DNA of 40,569 nt, taken from the NCBI GenBank assembly GCA_026014515.1, contig JAOZIG010000314.1, forward strand, positions 1 to 40,569, in the 5' to 3' direction. The DNA is from Candidatus Bathyarchaeota archaeon (GTDB lineage: Archaea; Thermoproteota; Bathyarchaeia; TCS64). Positions 1 to 7,614 of the stretch are shown one piece after another. A program made the translations under genes and the position numbers. How positions within the stretch are numbered: position 1 is the first letter of the stretch; each line of letters starts with the position of its first letter. The notes below the pieces were generated by a model. That model made no database searches, was not told where the DNA came from, and was given only the letters and a program-made list of their open reading frames with translations.

Positions 1-1109
1 TTGAACTAGGATACAAGTACGACATGAATGGCGACCCATTGACCAGCGGAGACCAGATGCTGGAACTACTTGTACAAGACATCGTTCTACCAGAAGACTG
101 CGGAGACTACCTCGTCAAAGTAACAAAATACCTTGACGATGAGATACGAGACTTCTACAAGATGGACCCCATCTACAATAAAGACAAACGAGACGACCTC
201 ATAGGAGAAATAGTCCTTGGACTAGCACCTCACACAAGCGCAGCCATAGTAGGACGCCTCATAGGCTGGACAAAGGTAAGAAACTGCTACGCCCACCCAT
301 ACTGGCACGCAGCAAAACGCCGCAACTGTGACGGCGATGAGGATGCTGTTATGATGGTTCTCGATCCACTGCTTAACTTCAGTCGATCATATCTCCCAGA
401 ACAAAGCGGAGGCTTGATGGATGCCCCATTATTCATTATACCGAACCTAAACCCGGGAGAAGTGGACAAAGAAAGCCACAACGTAGACGTAATAGGCAGA
501 TATCCGCCGGAGTTCTACAATATGAGCATGCGGGGAGCCAAACCAAACGAGTTCGGACCCCTTGTAGATACTCTGGGAGGAAGACTGGGCACACCCGCAC
601 AGTACACGGGCGCAAAATACACCCATGAATGCACCAACATCAATCTAGGAAGCCACCATGGAGCCTACAACGAGTTACCGTCCATGCTCGATAAACTAGA
701 GAGCCAGCTAGACCTCACAAAGAAACTGCGCGCAGTGGAGGGAAAGATAGTCGGACTCAAGATTCTCAACAGCCACTTCATGAAAGACATCGTGGGAAAC
801 CTCAGAGCCTTCACGCGGCAAGGATTCAGGTGTACAAAGTGTAACAAAAAGTTCAGGCGACCACCCTTGAAGGGTGTTTGTGATCGCTGTGGTGGACCAA
901 TTCTTCAGACAGTGCATAAAGGAGGCATCGAAAAGTATCTGACCCCTGCAAAAGGTATCATCGAGAAATATGATCTCGGTGAATACTATGTTGACCGTAT
1001 CAGGTTGGTTGAGGAGGAGATTGATTCATTGTTCTGGGAGGAAGAGCCCGTGGAGACGCATAATCAGTTCAACCTCACCGACTTTATGAAGCCGAAAGCC
1101 AAGGATTAG
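1..1109 (+). CDS. polC: DNA polymerase D large subunit DP2, C-terminal part (5' end outside window)
   Basis: C-terminal part of the catalytic subunit of the archaeal replicative polymerase PolD. The frame is open from base 3, seven codons before the first visible ATG at 24, so the gene is cut by the window edge. The first segment (NGDPL, then DQMLELLVQDIVLP) belongs to the conserved C-terminal DP2 region. About residues 270-294 form a four-cysteine zinc finger (CTKC, then CDRCGG). The last residues include Q-F-N-L-T-D-F-M, which fits a PCNA-interacting peptide (Qxx-hydrophobic-xx-aromatic). No intein is visible in this part. The Sec61-beta gene follows after about 50 bases on the same strand. 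PolD large subunits occur in Euryarchaeota, Thaumarchaeota, Asgard and related lineages but not in Crenarchaeota. Identification is firm; the polC symbol follows common archaeal usage. Confidence 0.95.
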   Translation, partial: ELGYKYDMNGDPLTSGDQMLELLVQDIVLPEDCGDYLVKVTKYLDDEIRDFYKMDPIYNKDKRDDLIGEIVLGLAPHTSAAIVGRLIGWTKVRNCYAHPYWHAAKRRNCDGDEDAVMMVLDPLLNFSRSYLPEQSGGLMDAPLFIIPNLNPGEVDKESHNVDVIGRYPPEFYNMSMRGAKPNEFGPLVDTLGGRLGTPAQYTGAKYTHECTNINLGSHHGAYNELPSMLDKLESQLDLTKKLRAVEGKIVGLKILNSHFMKDIVGNLRAFTRQGFRCTKCNKKFRRPPLKGVCDRCGGPILQTVHKGGIEKYLTPAKGIIEKYDLGEYYVDRIRLVEEEIDSLFWEEEPVETHNQFNLTDFMKPKAKD

Positions 1110-1157
1110 GTCAAGAAAGCTTATTATTTGACTCCTGAGTAGTCTGTGCGAACAACA

Positions 1158-1331
1158 ATGAGTAAGAGAAAGAAACAACAGGGCACAGGAATGCCACAGA
1201 GTAGCGCTGGTTTGATGAGGTTCTTCCAAGATGAGACCAACGGCGTAAAGATCCCACCAGAGTTTGTAGTTGGAGCAGCAGTATTACTCATTGTTACAGT
1301 TGTAGCAGCGAGGATATTCTTCCCAATCTAA
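1158..1331 (+). CDS. Preprotein translocase subunit Sec61-beta (SecG family)
   Basis: Small tail-anchored subunit of the SecYEG/Sec61 protein-conducting channel in the cytoplasmic membrane. The 57-residue product has a basic N-terminus (MSKRKKQQ), a Gly/Ser-containing segment, the typical PPEFVVG lead-in and one C-terminal membrane span ending in ARIFF. This layout and length are those of archaeal Sec61-beta. I chose the ATG at 1158; a GTG at 1146 would add four residues (MRTT) without family support. It lies between the DP2 gene and an Alba gene on the same strand, close enough for co-transcription with either. Confidence 0.9.
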   Translation: MSKRKKQQGTGMPQSSAGLMRFFQDETNGVKIPPEFVVGAAVLLIVTVVAARIFFPI

Positions 1332-1380
1332 TAGACTCGAATGGCTCTCTATCCCCTAAATAATAGGAGACTGCCACTCA

Positions 1381-1659
1381 ATGTCAACAAAACCAAACCT
1401 AGTAATCATGGGCAACAAACCGATAATGAACTACGTCGTAGCATGCCTCACATTATTCAATGAAGGCGCTGAGACCGTAAAGATTCGGGCGCGGGGAAAA
1501 CACATCAACAAAGCCGTAGATACTGTTGGACTGCTTCGCAGGGTCTTTTTACCTGGATTAAGGGTGGTTCACGCGGATACTGGTACCGATATTTTAATCC
1601 GAACTGATGGTAATCAGGCGCATGTATCTACAATAGAGATTGTAATTTCTCCCAATTAA
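1381..1659 (+). CDS. albA: Alba family DNA/RNA-binding chromatin protein
   Basis: 92-residue Alba protein, a dimeric nucleic-acid-binding chromatin protein of archaea. The family signature is at the N-terminus: GNKPIMNYV, where the conserved lysine contacts nucleic acid and is the residue acetylated in Sulfolobus Alba. It is followed by RARGKHINKAVD, the usual helix and loop region. Length matches the family. The start ATG at 1381 gives the canonical N-terminus. It sits downstream of Sec61-beta with a 49-base gap and upstream of an aminotransferase. The 5' half uses A/C-rich codons and the 3' half G/T-rich codons, an example of the composition switching reported in the findings. Confidence 0.93.
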   Translation: MSTKPNLVIMGNKPIMNYVVACLTLFNEGAETVKIRARGKHINKAVDTVGLLRRVFLPGLRVVHADTGTDILIRTDGNQAHVSTIEIVISPN

Positions 1660-1707
1660 TCAGTTTTTTAAACCCACGGAGCAACCATTCTGGCGAAGGG
1701 AAACAGG

Positions 1708-3039
1708 ATGACATATCCAAAAATCAAGGTTACACCGCCCGGACCAAAGGCAAAGAAGATTGTCGAGAGGGACGCGGCTGTTATCTCACCGAGCTTCGGC
1801 AGGGCTTACCCGCTTGTAGTCGAGAGCGCAGAGGGAAACATCGTCAAGGATGTTGATGGAAACGAGTTCATCGATATGAACGCGGGTCTCGCTGTCTGTA
1901 GCGTGGGGCATGGTCACCCCAAGCTCAAGAAGGCCATAAAGGATCAGGTAGACAAGTTCATCCACTACAGTTATACCGACTTCTTCTACGATGACTACGT
2001 CGATCTAGGAGAGGAACTCAGTAAGATCATGCCCATTGAGGGCGATAAGAAGATCTTCTATGGTAACAGTGGGGCGGAAGCCATTGAGGCTGCCATGAAG
2101 GTAAGCCGCTGGCACAGTAAACGTCAGGGATACCTAGCATATATTGGCAGTTTCCACGGTAGAACCATGGGCGCGGTAAGCCTTACGGCATCCAAGCCCT
2201 ATCAAAGGCGTAGGTTCAGCCCACTTATCCCCGGTGTTGAACACATCTTCTATCCTTACTGCTACAGGTGTCCATTCAACCTAGAGTGCCCCAGCTGTGG
2301 TTTTGCTTGTGTAGACTATATTGATGATCACTTGTTCCACAAGTATGTCCCACCGGAGGAAGTCTCAATGCTACTAGCCGAGCCCATACAGGGAGAAGGA
2401 GGCTACGTGGTGCCACCAATGGGCTACTTCAAGAGGCTCAAAAAGCTGCTAGACGAGTACGGAATACTCTTCGCGGTAGACGAGGTGCAATCAGGAGTAG
2501 GTAGGACTGGAAAATGGTTCGCCATTGAACACTTCGGAGTCAAACCAGACATAGTAACCACCGCTAAGGGAATCGCGGCGGGTCTCCCATTAGGAGTCAT
2601 GGCAAGTAAGGCAGAGATTCAGGACTGGACTCCTGGAAGTCACGCATCAACATTCGGAGGAAACCCAGTAAGCTGTGCAGCTGCAATGGCGGTACTGGAC
2701 ATCATCAAGACCGATAAACTACTTGAAAACGCCACCGAACAAGGAGGCTACATCAAGAAGCGTCTTGAGGAGATGATGGAGACTCACCGGATGATTGGTG
2801 ATGTGCGTGGAATCGGTTTGATGGTCGGCGTTGAGATCGTTAAGGACAAAGACTCCAAAGAGGTTGCTCCAAAGGCAACAGAGGAAATTATGATGGAGTG
2901 CTTCAGAAACGGGCTCGCCATCGTAAACTGTGGAGTCAACGTCATCAGATGGATGCCTCCGCTAACCATAACACGAGACCTAGTAGAGCCAAGCCTTGAG
3001 ATATTCGAGAAGGCTCTTAGTAAGGTAGAGGCAGCCTAG
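1708..3039 (+). CDS. Class III PLP-dependent aminotransferase (omega-aminotransferase / amino-acid racemase subgroup)
   Basis: 443-residue fold-type I PLP enzyme. Visible motifs are the phosphate-binding GNSGAEAIEAA, the FHGRTMGA loop, the cofactor aspartate in FAVDEVQSG and the Schiff-base lysine K287 in TTAKGIAAGLPLG. The closest family I recognise is the Thermococcales group that includes ornithine aminotransferases and broad-specificity amino-acid racemases; the N-terminal leader (PGPKAKKIVERD) and C-terminal CGVNVIRWMPPL region are typical of it. An extra cysteine-rich stretch, CYRCPF...CPSCGFAC around residues 191-208, could bind a metal. Substrate (GABA, ornithine, acetylornithine, or racemase activity) cannot be decided and no biosynthetic partners lie nearby. 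A TATA-like TTTTTTAAA at about 1664-1672 and a purine-rich RBS (gaaggga) support the ATG at 1708. Confidence 0.85.
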   Translation: MTYPKIKVTPPGPKAKKIVERDAAVISPSFGRAYPLVVESAEGNIVKDVDGNEFIDMNAGLAVCSVGHGHPKLKKAIKDQVDKFIHYSYTDFFYDDYVDLGEELSKIMPIEGDKKIFYGNSGAEAIEAAMKVSRWHSKRQGYLAYIGSFHGRTMGAVSLTASKPYQRRRFSPLIPGVEHIFYPYCYRCPFNLECPSCGFACVDYIDDHLFHKYVPPEEVSMLLAEPIQGEGGYVVPPMGYFKRLKKLLDEYGILFAVDEVQSGVGRTGKWFAIEHFGVKPDIVTTAKGIAAGLPLGVMASKAEIQDWTPGSHASTFGGNPVSCAAAMAVLDIIKTDKLLENATEQGGYIKKRLEEMMETHRMIGDVRGIGLMVGVEIVKDKDSKEVAPKATEEIMMECFRNGLAIVNCGVNVIRWMPPLTITRDLVEPSLEIFEKALSKVEAA

Positions 3040-3052
3040 CCTCACCCCAGTT

Positions 3053-4564
3053 TTATTCTTTTGTAACAACTATTTTTGTGAAAGCGCCGCTGCTTACCTG
3101 TATTATTCCATCATAAGGCTCACGGACGTTCATGTATTCTAGTTGAACCTCAGCACCAGCAGTCAAATCCATGGCTGCCTCAGCGTGCTCACGCCATAGG
3201 CTGACACGGGCTTCCCCTGTTCCATCATCTATCCTGAAGTTTGTGACCGATGCTGGGCCTCTAGAGGTATCAATGTCACGTTGTACCGGGTCATCAAGTA
3301 GCTGTCCACGGATGGTGACGTTGTGCTGGCCCTCGCGGAGATCAATTATCTCGGTTATCTTGCGCTCGATCTCGGGTATCTCCATCTCGAAATCCTCTGG
3401 ATCGATATGTACGCGTCCGTTTCGCCCAACATTTAGCTCAACACCGCCGCCGAACCCGGACCTTGTATAACCATTCTCTACCACAATCATGGCACCGTTC
3501 TCGATCTCAGTCGCCTTATCAGCGTCATCATCCCAGAGACTGAGCCTTACGGTACCAGTATCGTCTTCCAGTAATACACTAACAACTTTTCCCTCAGTAC
3601 CATCTCTGCGTACAAACTCGCGTTCATCGCCTATCTGTGAGGCTATCGCTGCAACGTTCACGCTGCCCATGCTCTCGCTGAGGCTGCCTATTTTGGTCCA
3701 GTATGGTACAGGTTCATCGGGTTTCACGCCCTTCTCAACGATCTTTATAGCGGTATCCCATCCCACATGAACCTCGGGGTTTCCCTGATTACTGGTCCTC
3801 ACGTTCCCCGCGATTACCTGAATCTTAGTTCCCTTGGGCAAATCACCATACTCGTCCACGTTATCATCCCAGAGAACAAGATTGATGCGCGCACCACCCT
3901 CCTCAAGAACAAGCCTACCTACCTTACCCTCAGAACCATCCTGACGCTGGAAAGTGGAAGGTGGGAAACTATCCATAACAACGCCTTCAAGGTTAACAGC
4001 GCCCTCTGCATGTACATCCGCCGGTGTCAAGAAGAAGTTCTCAAGCTTGGGATAGTCTTCTTCTACTGCGTCCATGGGCTCCATGAAGAGTTGTCCACGG
4101 TTTCCTATGTTGATCTCGATGTTTCCTCTACGCTCCCTGCTGTATCCGTGGAGTATCCGGACTATCTTACCGGGCTTGAGCTTTGATGCCTCAACGTGAT
4201 CCGCCTTATCATCCCAGAAGACCACTACCACAGAGCCCGTCTTATCACCGATAATCAGTCTAAGAACCTTACCCTTACGATTGTTATCACGGTCAAAAGA
4301 CCGGCTAGGGAAGATGTGTATAACACGCCCAGTCAGGCTCACATCACTGAGCCCCGCAGTCAAGTCAGCGATCTTAAGCTTCGCCTCGATACGCTCCCCT
4401 GCGCCATTTATGCCCAGATTACTGGAAACTAGGTGCGCTGCGGCTTCCTCTGTAAGTAAGCCCGCTGCTTTTGCTCTTTCTTGTTCGATGAGTTCTCTTA
4501 CCGCTTCCTCTGTAAGATTCGGCTTCAATGCAAGTATTCGTTTGATGATGTCTTCCGTGGACAT
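3053..4564 (-). CDS. Replication protein A-like ssDNA-binding protein with four OB folds
   Basis: 503-residue single-strand DNA-binding protein used in replication, repair and recombination. After an N-terminal helical segment (about residues 1-55, including LTEEAVRELIEQE) there are four OB-fold units at about 65-165, 185-285, 295-385 and 400-500. Each contains the recurrent G-x-V/A-R-LxLWDD strand pattern (VVVVFWDD, INLVLWDD, VRLSLWDD, ARVSLWREH). I see no C-terminal zinc finger, unlike euryarchaeal RPA41-type proteins. A TATA-like TTCTTATATG (minus strand, about 4592-4602) sits about 30 bases before the ATG, suggesting a leaderless or short-leader transcript. A dispersed repeat lies directly upstream of this promoter. 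The next genes upstream on the same strand are a small membrane peptide and an Sws1-like SWIM protein. Confidence 0.88.
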   Translation of the reverse strand: MSTEDIIKRILALKPNLTEEAVRELIEQERAKAAGLLTEEAAAHLVSSNLGINGAGERIEAKLKIADLTAGLSDVSLTGRVIHIFPSRSFDRDNNRKGKVLRLIIGDKTGSVVVVFWDDKADHVEASKLKPGKIVRILHGYSRERRGNIEINIGNRGQLFMEPMDAVEEDYPKLENFFLTPADVHAEGAVNLEGVVMDSFPPSTFQRQDGSEGKVGRLVLEEGGARINLVLWDDNVDEYGDLPKGTKIQVIAGNVRTSNQGNPEVHVGWDTAIKIVEKGVKPDEPVPYWTKIGSLSESMGSVNVAAIASQIGDEREFVRRDGTEGKVVSVLLEDDTGTVRLSLWDDDADKATEIENGAMIVVENGYTRSGFGGGVELNVGRNGRVHIDPEDFEMEIPEIERKITEIIDLREGQHNVTIRGQLLDDPVQRDIDTSRGPASVTNFRIDDGTGEARVSLWREHAEAAMDLTAGAEVQLEYMNVREPYDGIIQVSSGAFTKIVVTKE

Positions 4565-4591
4565 AAACGTCAGAATAATCTCATACTAGCG

Positions 4592-4602
4592 GCATATAAG
4601 AA
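4592..4602 (-). promoter_or_regulatory. Putative TATA box of the RPA-like gene
   Basis: On the minus strand this reads as TTTCTTATATG and lies about 28-38 bases before the ATG at 4564, the spacing expected for an archaeal TATA box of a transcript with little or no leader. It is a visual motif call only. Confidence 0.45.
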
Positions 4603-4610
4603 ATTACATC

Positions 4611-4676
4611 ACAACAAGTAACACAAATTCACACGAGAAAATTTTTTCCCGAAAGTACCCACCAGCAGACACCAAA
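4611..4676 (+). repeat. Dispersed intergenic repeat, copy A
   Basis: One of three copies of a roughly 65-72 bp sequence in this window (others at 15091-15160 and 18444-18516). The most conserved block reads AAAGTACCCACCAG, then a C or T, then AGACACCA. It is preceded by an A4T6 tract (A3-A4 followed by T6-T7 in the family) and ACACGAGA. In copy A it fills the space between the stop of the 41-residue membrane-peptide gene and the TATA box of the RPA-like gene, both on the minus strand. No target-site duplication or coding capacity was seen. Confidence 0.8.
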
Positions 4677-4680
4677 TGAG

Positions 4681-4806
4681 CTACTTCTCTGCTTTCTTAG
4701 CCTCAGTCGCATACATATAATAAAACGCCAAAACAAGAGCAGTAACCGACAACAAGATAATCGCGCCTTCAGCGAAATCAAAAAGCACTGGAATCGTCAT
4801 ACGCAT
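4681..4806 (-). CDS. Small single-span membrane protein (41 aa), unknown function
   Basis: A short open frame read on the minus strand begins MRMTIPVLFDF and ends ATEAKKAEK. It has one hydrophobic span of about 20 residues (AIILLSVTALVLAFYYMY) and a charged lysine-rich cytosolic tail. It fills an otherwise empty gap between the SWIM and RPA genes, in their orientation. A TATA-like sequence (ACATAAATAG, about 4823-4833 on the minus strand) is roughly 20-25 bases upstream of the ATG at 4806. The alternative start is the ATG at 4800. The short length leaves chance possible, but the clean membrane topology and the promoter argue for a gene. No family recognised. Confidence 0.5.
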   Translation of the reverse strand: MRMTIPVLFDFAEGAIILLSVTALVLAFYYMYATEAKKAEK

Positions 4807-4838
4807 ATGAAAACCACAGTCCCTATTTATGTACTACT

Positions 4839-5258
4839 CTAATCAGCCACACTATACGCCTTCCAGATACCTAGAAGAGTATCATATGCTTCATCATCCT
4901 CTTCAATAGTATCATAGTGATTCAGCGCCTCAGCAAGTTTCTGAGCCAACAAGTGATAACAATACGCCTTCTCATTATCCAAGACCCTGAAATAGAAATC
5001 ACTACAACTACAATACCCAGCATTACTGTAAATCAGATACTCAGCATGCTGACCAATAGCCACCCAGAGAGTCCTACCACTAGGCTTGAAAACATACTTC
5101 TTAACACGGTTCTCAGTCACAAGCCTCCAAGCCTTATCAAACCGGTCACCAAAAAGCTGCCTAAGCCTCTGCCAATTCTGCCTAGAAATCTCCCGCGAAA
5201 TACGCAGATCCCTGAGAATCTGCTCCAAAGACAGATGCTCATGCAGCGAGGCAGCCAT
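4839..5258 (-). CDS. SWIM zinc-finger protein, Sws1/ZSWIM7-like
   Basis: 139-residue protein with a SWIM zinc finger at about residues 82-105: CSC, a 15-residue spacer, then CYHLLA. This is the CxC...CxHxxA form that characterises the Sws1/ZSWIM7 family, the SWIM subunit of the Shu complex that supports RAD51 filament assembly in eukaryotes. The region before the finger also resembles ZSWIM7 as I recall it (LFG, then LV, PSGR, then a YCSC entry). The N-terminal helix (SLEQILRDLRISREI) is unassigned. It is 24 bases downstream of the PfkB gene and upstream of an RPA-like gene, all on the same strand, which fits a role with single-stranded DNA or recombination. The family call is by motif and memory, not by search; the recombination role is inference. 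Confidence 0.75.
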   Translation of the reverse strand: MAASLHEHLSLEQILRDLRISREISRQNWQRLRQLFGDRFDKAWRLVTENRVKKYVFKPSGRTLWVAIGQHAEYLIYSNAGYCSCSDFYFRVLDNEKAYCYHLLAQKLAEALNHYDTIEEDDEAYDTLLGIWKAYSVAD

Positions 5259-5282
5259 AACAGAATAAACGATTACACTGTT

Positions 5283-6098
5283 TTAAGCATCATCAATCAC
5301 AGCCCCATGACCCCAAGCACCATAATACCCACAAGTCTCAGCAGCCGACTCAGCGGCGAGCCTCATAGCCTCAGGTAGCTCAGTGCCCCGCCGGGTTTCA
5401 TAGAGAATCCGCGCAATGAAGCTGTCACCAGCGCCGAGAGTATCAACTATACGGGCCTCAATGATACCTTGTGAGTATACCCGATCTCCATCGTAAGCCA
5501 CAGAACCCCGCTCTCCCCGGGTAACCACAACGAGCCCATGATTAACCCCATGAATCCACTTGATGAGTCTCTCAAGCTCAACATCACCAAGATGAGGAGC
5601 ACTAAGAAAAGCAGCATCAACATGGGGAAGAGCATCCTCAAGATACTTCTGAGTCCAGTTAGAGCTAAAATCATAACTCAGAAGCTTTGAAGCCCGGCCT
5701 AAATCAGTCAAATATGGTTCTATGAAGCTATAGATACTAGTATGAACAACATCAAACCCTGAGACATACTCATAGTCAGCTGCCTCTAGTTTGATAAGCT
5801 TCCTTGCACCAGGAATTGAACCCATGAACTGTCTGTCACCGTCCCGTAGCTCAATATCGCAGCGCCCAGTAGGATGATCAACCACTCTACAACGCGAAAC
5901 ATCAACATCCTCAACACGCAGAGCCTCCAATAGAAGCGTTCCTCGTCTATCATTACCCACCCAGCCAAGATACGCTGCTTTACCACCATGACGCCGATAG
6001 AAAACTGGAACATTAACCGCGTTACCACCAGGATACATGGTGTTTTGATCAAGATATCTATCGAATGTGTTATCACCGACGCCCAGGAGTGAAGCCAT
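5283..6098 (-). CDS. PfkB-family sugar kinase, fructoselysine/fructosamine kinase-like
   Basis: 271-residue ribokinase-family enzyme. It has the N-terminal GDNTFDRY segment, the substrate-site motif PGGNAVNVPV and the C-terminal PfkB signature DTLGAGDSFIA, with the catalytic aspartate in GAGD. The order GDN, GGNAVNV, WVGND, FSSNW, SAPHLGD, GAWGHG matches E. coli FrlD (fructoselysine 6-kinase) better than ribokinase or adenosine kinase, so an Amadori-product kinase is the best guess. No deglycase (FrlB-like) is adjacent. It begins divergently from the phosphoesterase gene at 6161 and is followed by the SWIM gene after 24 bases, so it may lead the transcript containing SWIM. Substrate is inference. 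Confidence 0.75.
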   Translation of the reverse strand: MASLLGVGDNTFDRYLDQNTMYPGGNAVNVPVFYRRHGGKAAYLGWVGNDRRGTLLLEALRVEDVDVSRCRVVDHPTGRCDIELRDGDRQFMGSIPGARKLIKLEAADYEYVSGFDVVHTSIYSFIEPYLTDLGRASKLLSYDFSSNWTQKYLEDALPHVDAAFLSAPHLGDVELERLIKWIHGVNHGLVVVTRGERGSVAYDGDRVYSQGIIEARIVDTLGAGDSFIARILYETRRGTELPEAMRLAAESAAETCGYYGAWGHGAVIDDA

Positions 6099-6115
6099 AC
6101 ACAGATATCCACTTG

Positions 6116-6124
6116 TATATATTT
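6116..6124 (+). promoter_or_regulatory. Putative TATA box of the Mre11/SbcD-related phosphoesterase gene
   Basis: The sequence TATATATTT lies in the divergent gap between the PfkB and phosphoesterase genes. A start of transcription 25-28 bases downstream would fall near 6146, just before the RBS-like GAGGAACAAGG and the TTG at 6161. This supports the TTG start over the upstream in-frame codon at 6065, which would lie upstream of the promoter. Confidence 0.45.
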
Positions 6125-6160
6125 CACCTATACCCTAATGGGATAACCGAGGAACAAGGT

Positions 6161-7012
6161 TTGATCAAATTACTCACTCCACGCCCAGCACTCATGGTAG
6201 AGTCAGGTGAACGAGTAATGCTAGCAGCCGACCTACACCTCGGACTAGAATATGAACTCGCAAAACAAGGCATCAACATACCCTACCAGTGGAACAGGAT
6301 ACTGGACGAACTCATGTTCCTCCTCGAAGAATACCGCCCAGACCGACTGATACTCCTCGGAGACGTCAAACATGGGGTACCATCAACAAGCTTTCAAGAG
6401 AAACGCGAGATACCCTTGTTTTTTGAGACATTGCTAGAGGCAGTGGATAACATTGATGTCACTCGCGGAAACCATGACGCAAATATCCAAAAATATCTCC
6501 CAGAGCAAGTGACCCTCCACACATCAAAGGGAGTCATGTTTGGAGACGAGTTTAAGGTAGCAGCCATGCATGGACATGCGTGGCCAAAACCAGAGATAAT
6601 GACGGCTGACGCGGTTATTATGGCTCATAACCACCCCACAGTGATGCTGAGCACACCGATTGGTATCAGGATCACCCAGCCCGCATGGATAAGAGGCACC
6701 CTTAACCCAGAGTCCCTCGCAAGGGCATTTCTCGTACAGGACAATGTGAAGCTGGAGCCGGAAGAGGAGCCATTGAATGCATTCTATGAGGAGTATGGTT
6801 TCGAGGAAGGCACACCAGAGCTTATCGTAATGCCCATGTTCAATGATTTGCTAGGTGGTTTACCTGTAAACTCTGAGTCTCCTGAGAGTCTTTTAGGTCC
6901 CTTGTTCAGAGGGGGTGTGGTGGATATGGATAACTTTGATGCATATCTTCTTGATGGTAGTTATCTTGGAAAAGTTGGATTCCTCAGGAAACGTCTCGAA
7001 GGCAGTCTGTAG
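6161..7012 (+). CDS. Mre11/SbcD-related archaeal metallophosphoesterase
   Basis: 283-residue calcineurin-like phosphoesterase of the archaeal SbcD-related group. The metal-binding motifs appear in order: ADLHLG (D and H), LGDVKHG, RGNHD, then HGHAWP and MAHNHP. Archaeal members usually start with a hydrophobic KLL-x-P-x-PAL segment just before the first motif; the TTG at 6161 gives MIKLLTPRPALMV, a good match, with GAGG upstream and a TATA box at about 6116. The frame extends back to an ATG at 6065, but those residues overlap the divergent promoter and look unlike the family. Substrate is unknown; nucleic acid or a phosphodiester is possible. The C-terminal 80 residues (from about PELIVMPMFNDLLGG) are part of the usual archaeal family layout. 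Confidence 0.82.
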   Translation: MIKLLTPRPALMVESGERVMLAADLHLGLEYELAKQGINIPYQWNRILDELMFLLEEYRPDRLILLGDVKHGVPSTSFQEKREIPLFFETLLEAVDNIDVTRGNHDANIQKYLPEQVTLHTSKGVMFGDEFKVAAMHGHAWPKPEIMTADAVIMAHNHPTVMLSTPIGIRITQPAWIRGTLNPESLARAFLVQDNVKLEPEEEPLNAFYEEYGFEEGTPELIVMPMFNDLLGGLPVNSESPESLLGPLFRGGVVDMDNFDAYLLDGSYLGKVGFLRKRLEGSL

Positions 7013-7090
7013 GTGTTAACTACATACAAGTGGTTATACTCTTACCAATCCTCTCTGTTTCTGTAACCCAGTTAATGGGAGACGCCATTG

Positions 7091-7104
7091 AGCCCGAAAG
7101 GGCT
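7091..7104 (+). other. Perfect stem-loop with GAAA tetraloop upstream of superoxide reductase
   Basis: AGCCC, GAAA, GGGCT forms a five-base-pair stem closed by a GNRA-type tetraloop. It lies between the phosphoesterase stop (7012) and the superoxide reductase start (7193). It may sit in the 3' end of the first transcript or in the 5' leader of the second; a TATA-like CGTATAGAG at about 7122-7130 would place it in the upstream transcript. Confidence 0.35.
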
Positions 7105-7192
7105 TCCTTCCCAAGCATATTCACGTATAGAGATTCAAGTTCATCAAAACGTTCTCTTTTTTAGGTGCAATACCGAGGATCAATTGATAAAG

Positions 7193-7570
7193 ATGGCAAA
7201 ATCAATTTGTGAAAAAATCCAGTCAGCAGACTGGAAAAACGAGAAACACGTACCAGTAATCGATGCCCCAGACACAGTGAAAGCGGATGAGATGGTAAAA
7301 GTAGTTGTACAGGTAGGCAAGGAGATCGCTCACCCCAACACGGTTGAGCATCATATCAGTTGGATACAGGTCTACTTCACACCAGACGAGGGTAAATTCA
7401 CCTATGATCTAGGAAAATTCACTTTCGAAAGCCATGGAGAGGGTCCAGTAAGCACTCACAGTGCTGCTGCGTTCCACTTCAAGACAAACAAATCAGGTAC
7501 ATTGAACGCTGTAAGCTACTGTAACATACACGGCCTCTGGGAAAACAGTAAGGCTGTCAAGGTAGAGTAA
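7193..7570 (+). CDS. Superoxide reductase, class II (neelaredoxin type)
   Basis: 125-residue iron enzyme that reduces superoxide to hydrogen peroxide in anaerobes. The residues of the [Fe(His)4(Cys)] centre are all visible: E17-K18-H19 in EKHVPV, H47 in AHPNT, H53 in VEHHI, and C110 and H113 in SYCNIHGLW. The protein is very close to Pyrococcus SOR and lacks the N-terminal desulforedoxin domain, hence class II. I chose the ATG at 7193 because it gives the canonical DWKNEKHVPV N-terminus and has GAGGATC upstream; the in-frame ATG at 7088 would add 35 residues with no family support. No rubredoxin gene is adjacent. The tRNA-Pro gene follows on the other strand. Confidence 0.93.
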   Translation: MAKSICEKIQSADWKNEKHVPVIDAPDTVKADEMVKVVVQVGKEIAHPNTVEHHISWIQVYFTPDEGKFTYDLGKFTFESHGEGPVSTHSAAAFHFKTNKSGTLNAVSYCNIHGLWENSKAVKVE

Positions 7571-7614
7571 GTCTCTACAACCATTTTTTCATCAATTTCT
7601 AGTATTCGGGTTAG

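Noticed and set aside
1..1109. Intein in DP2
   Set aside because: The visible part reads as continuous DP2 with no splicing motifs or endonuclease domain; the upstream part is outside the window.
3767..4186. 139-codon plus-strand frame opposite the RPA-like gene
   Set aside because: Shadow of the OB-fold coding sequence; no domain and no promoter.
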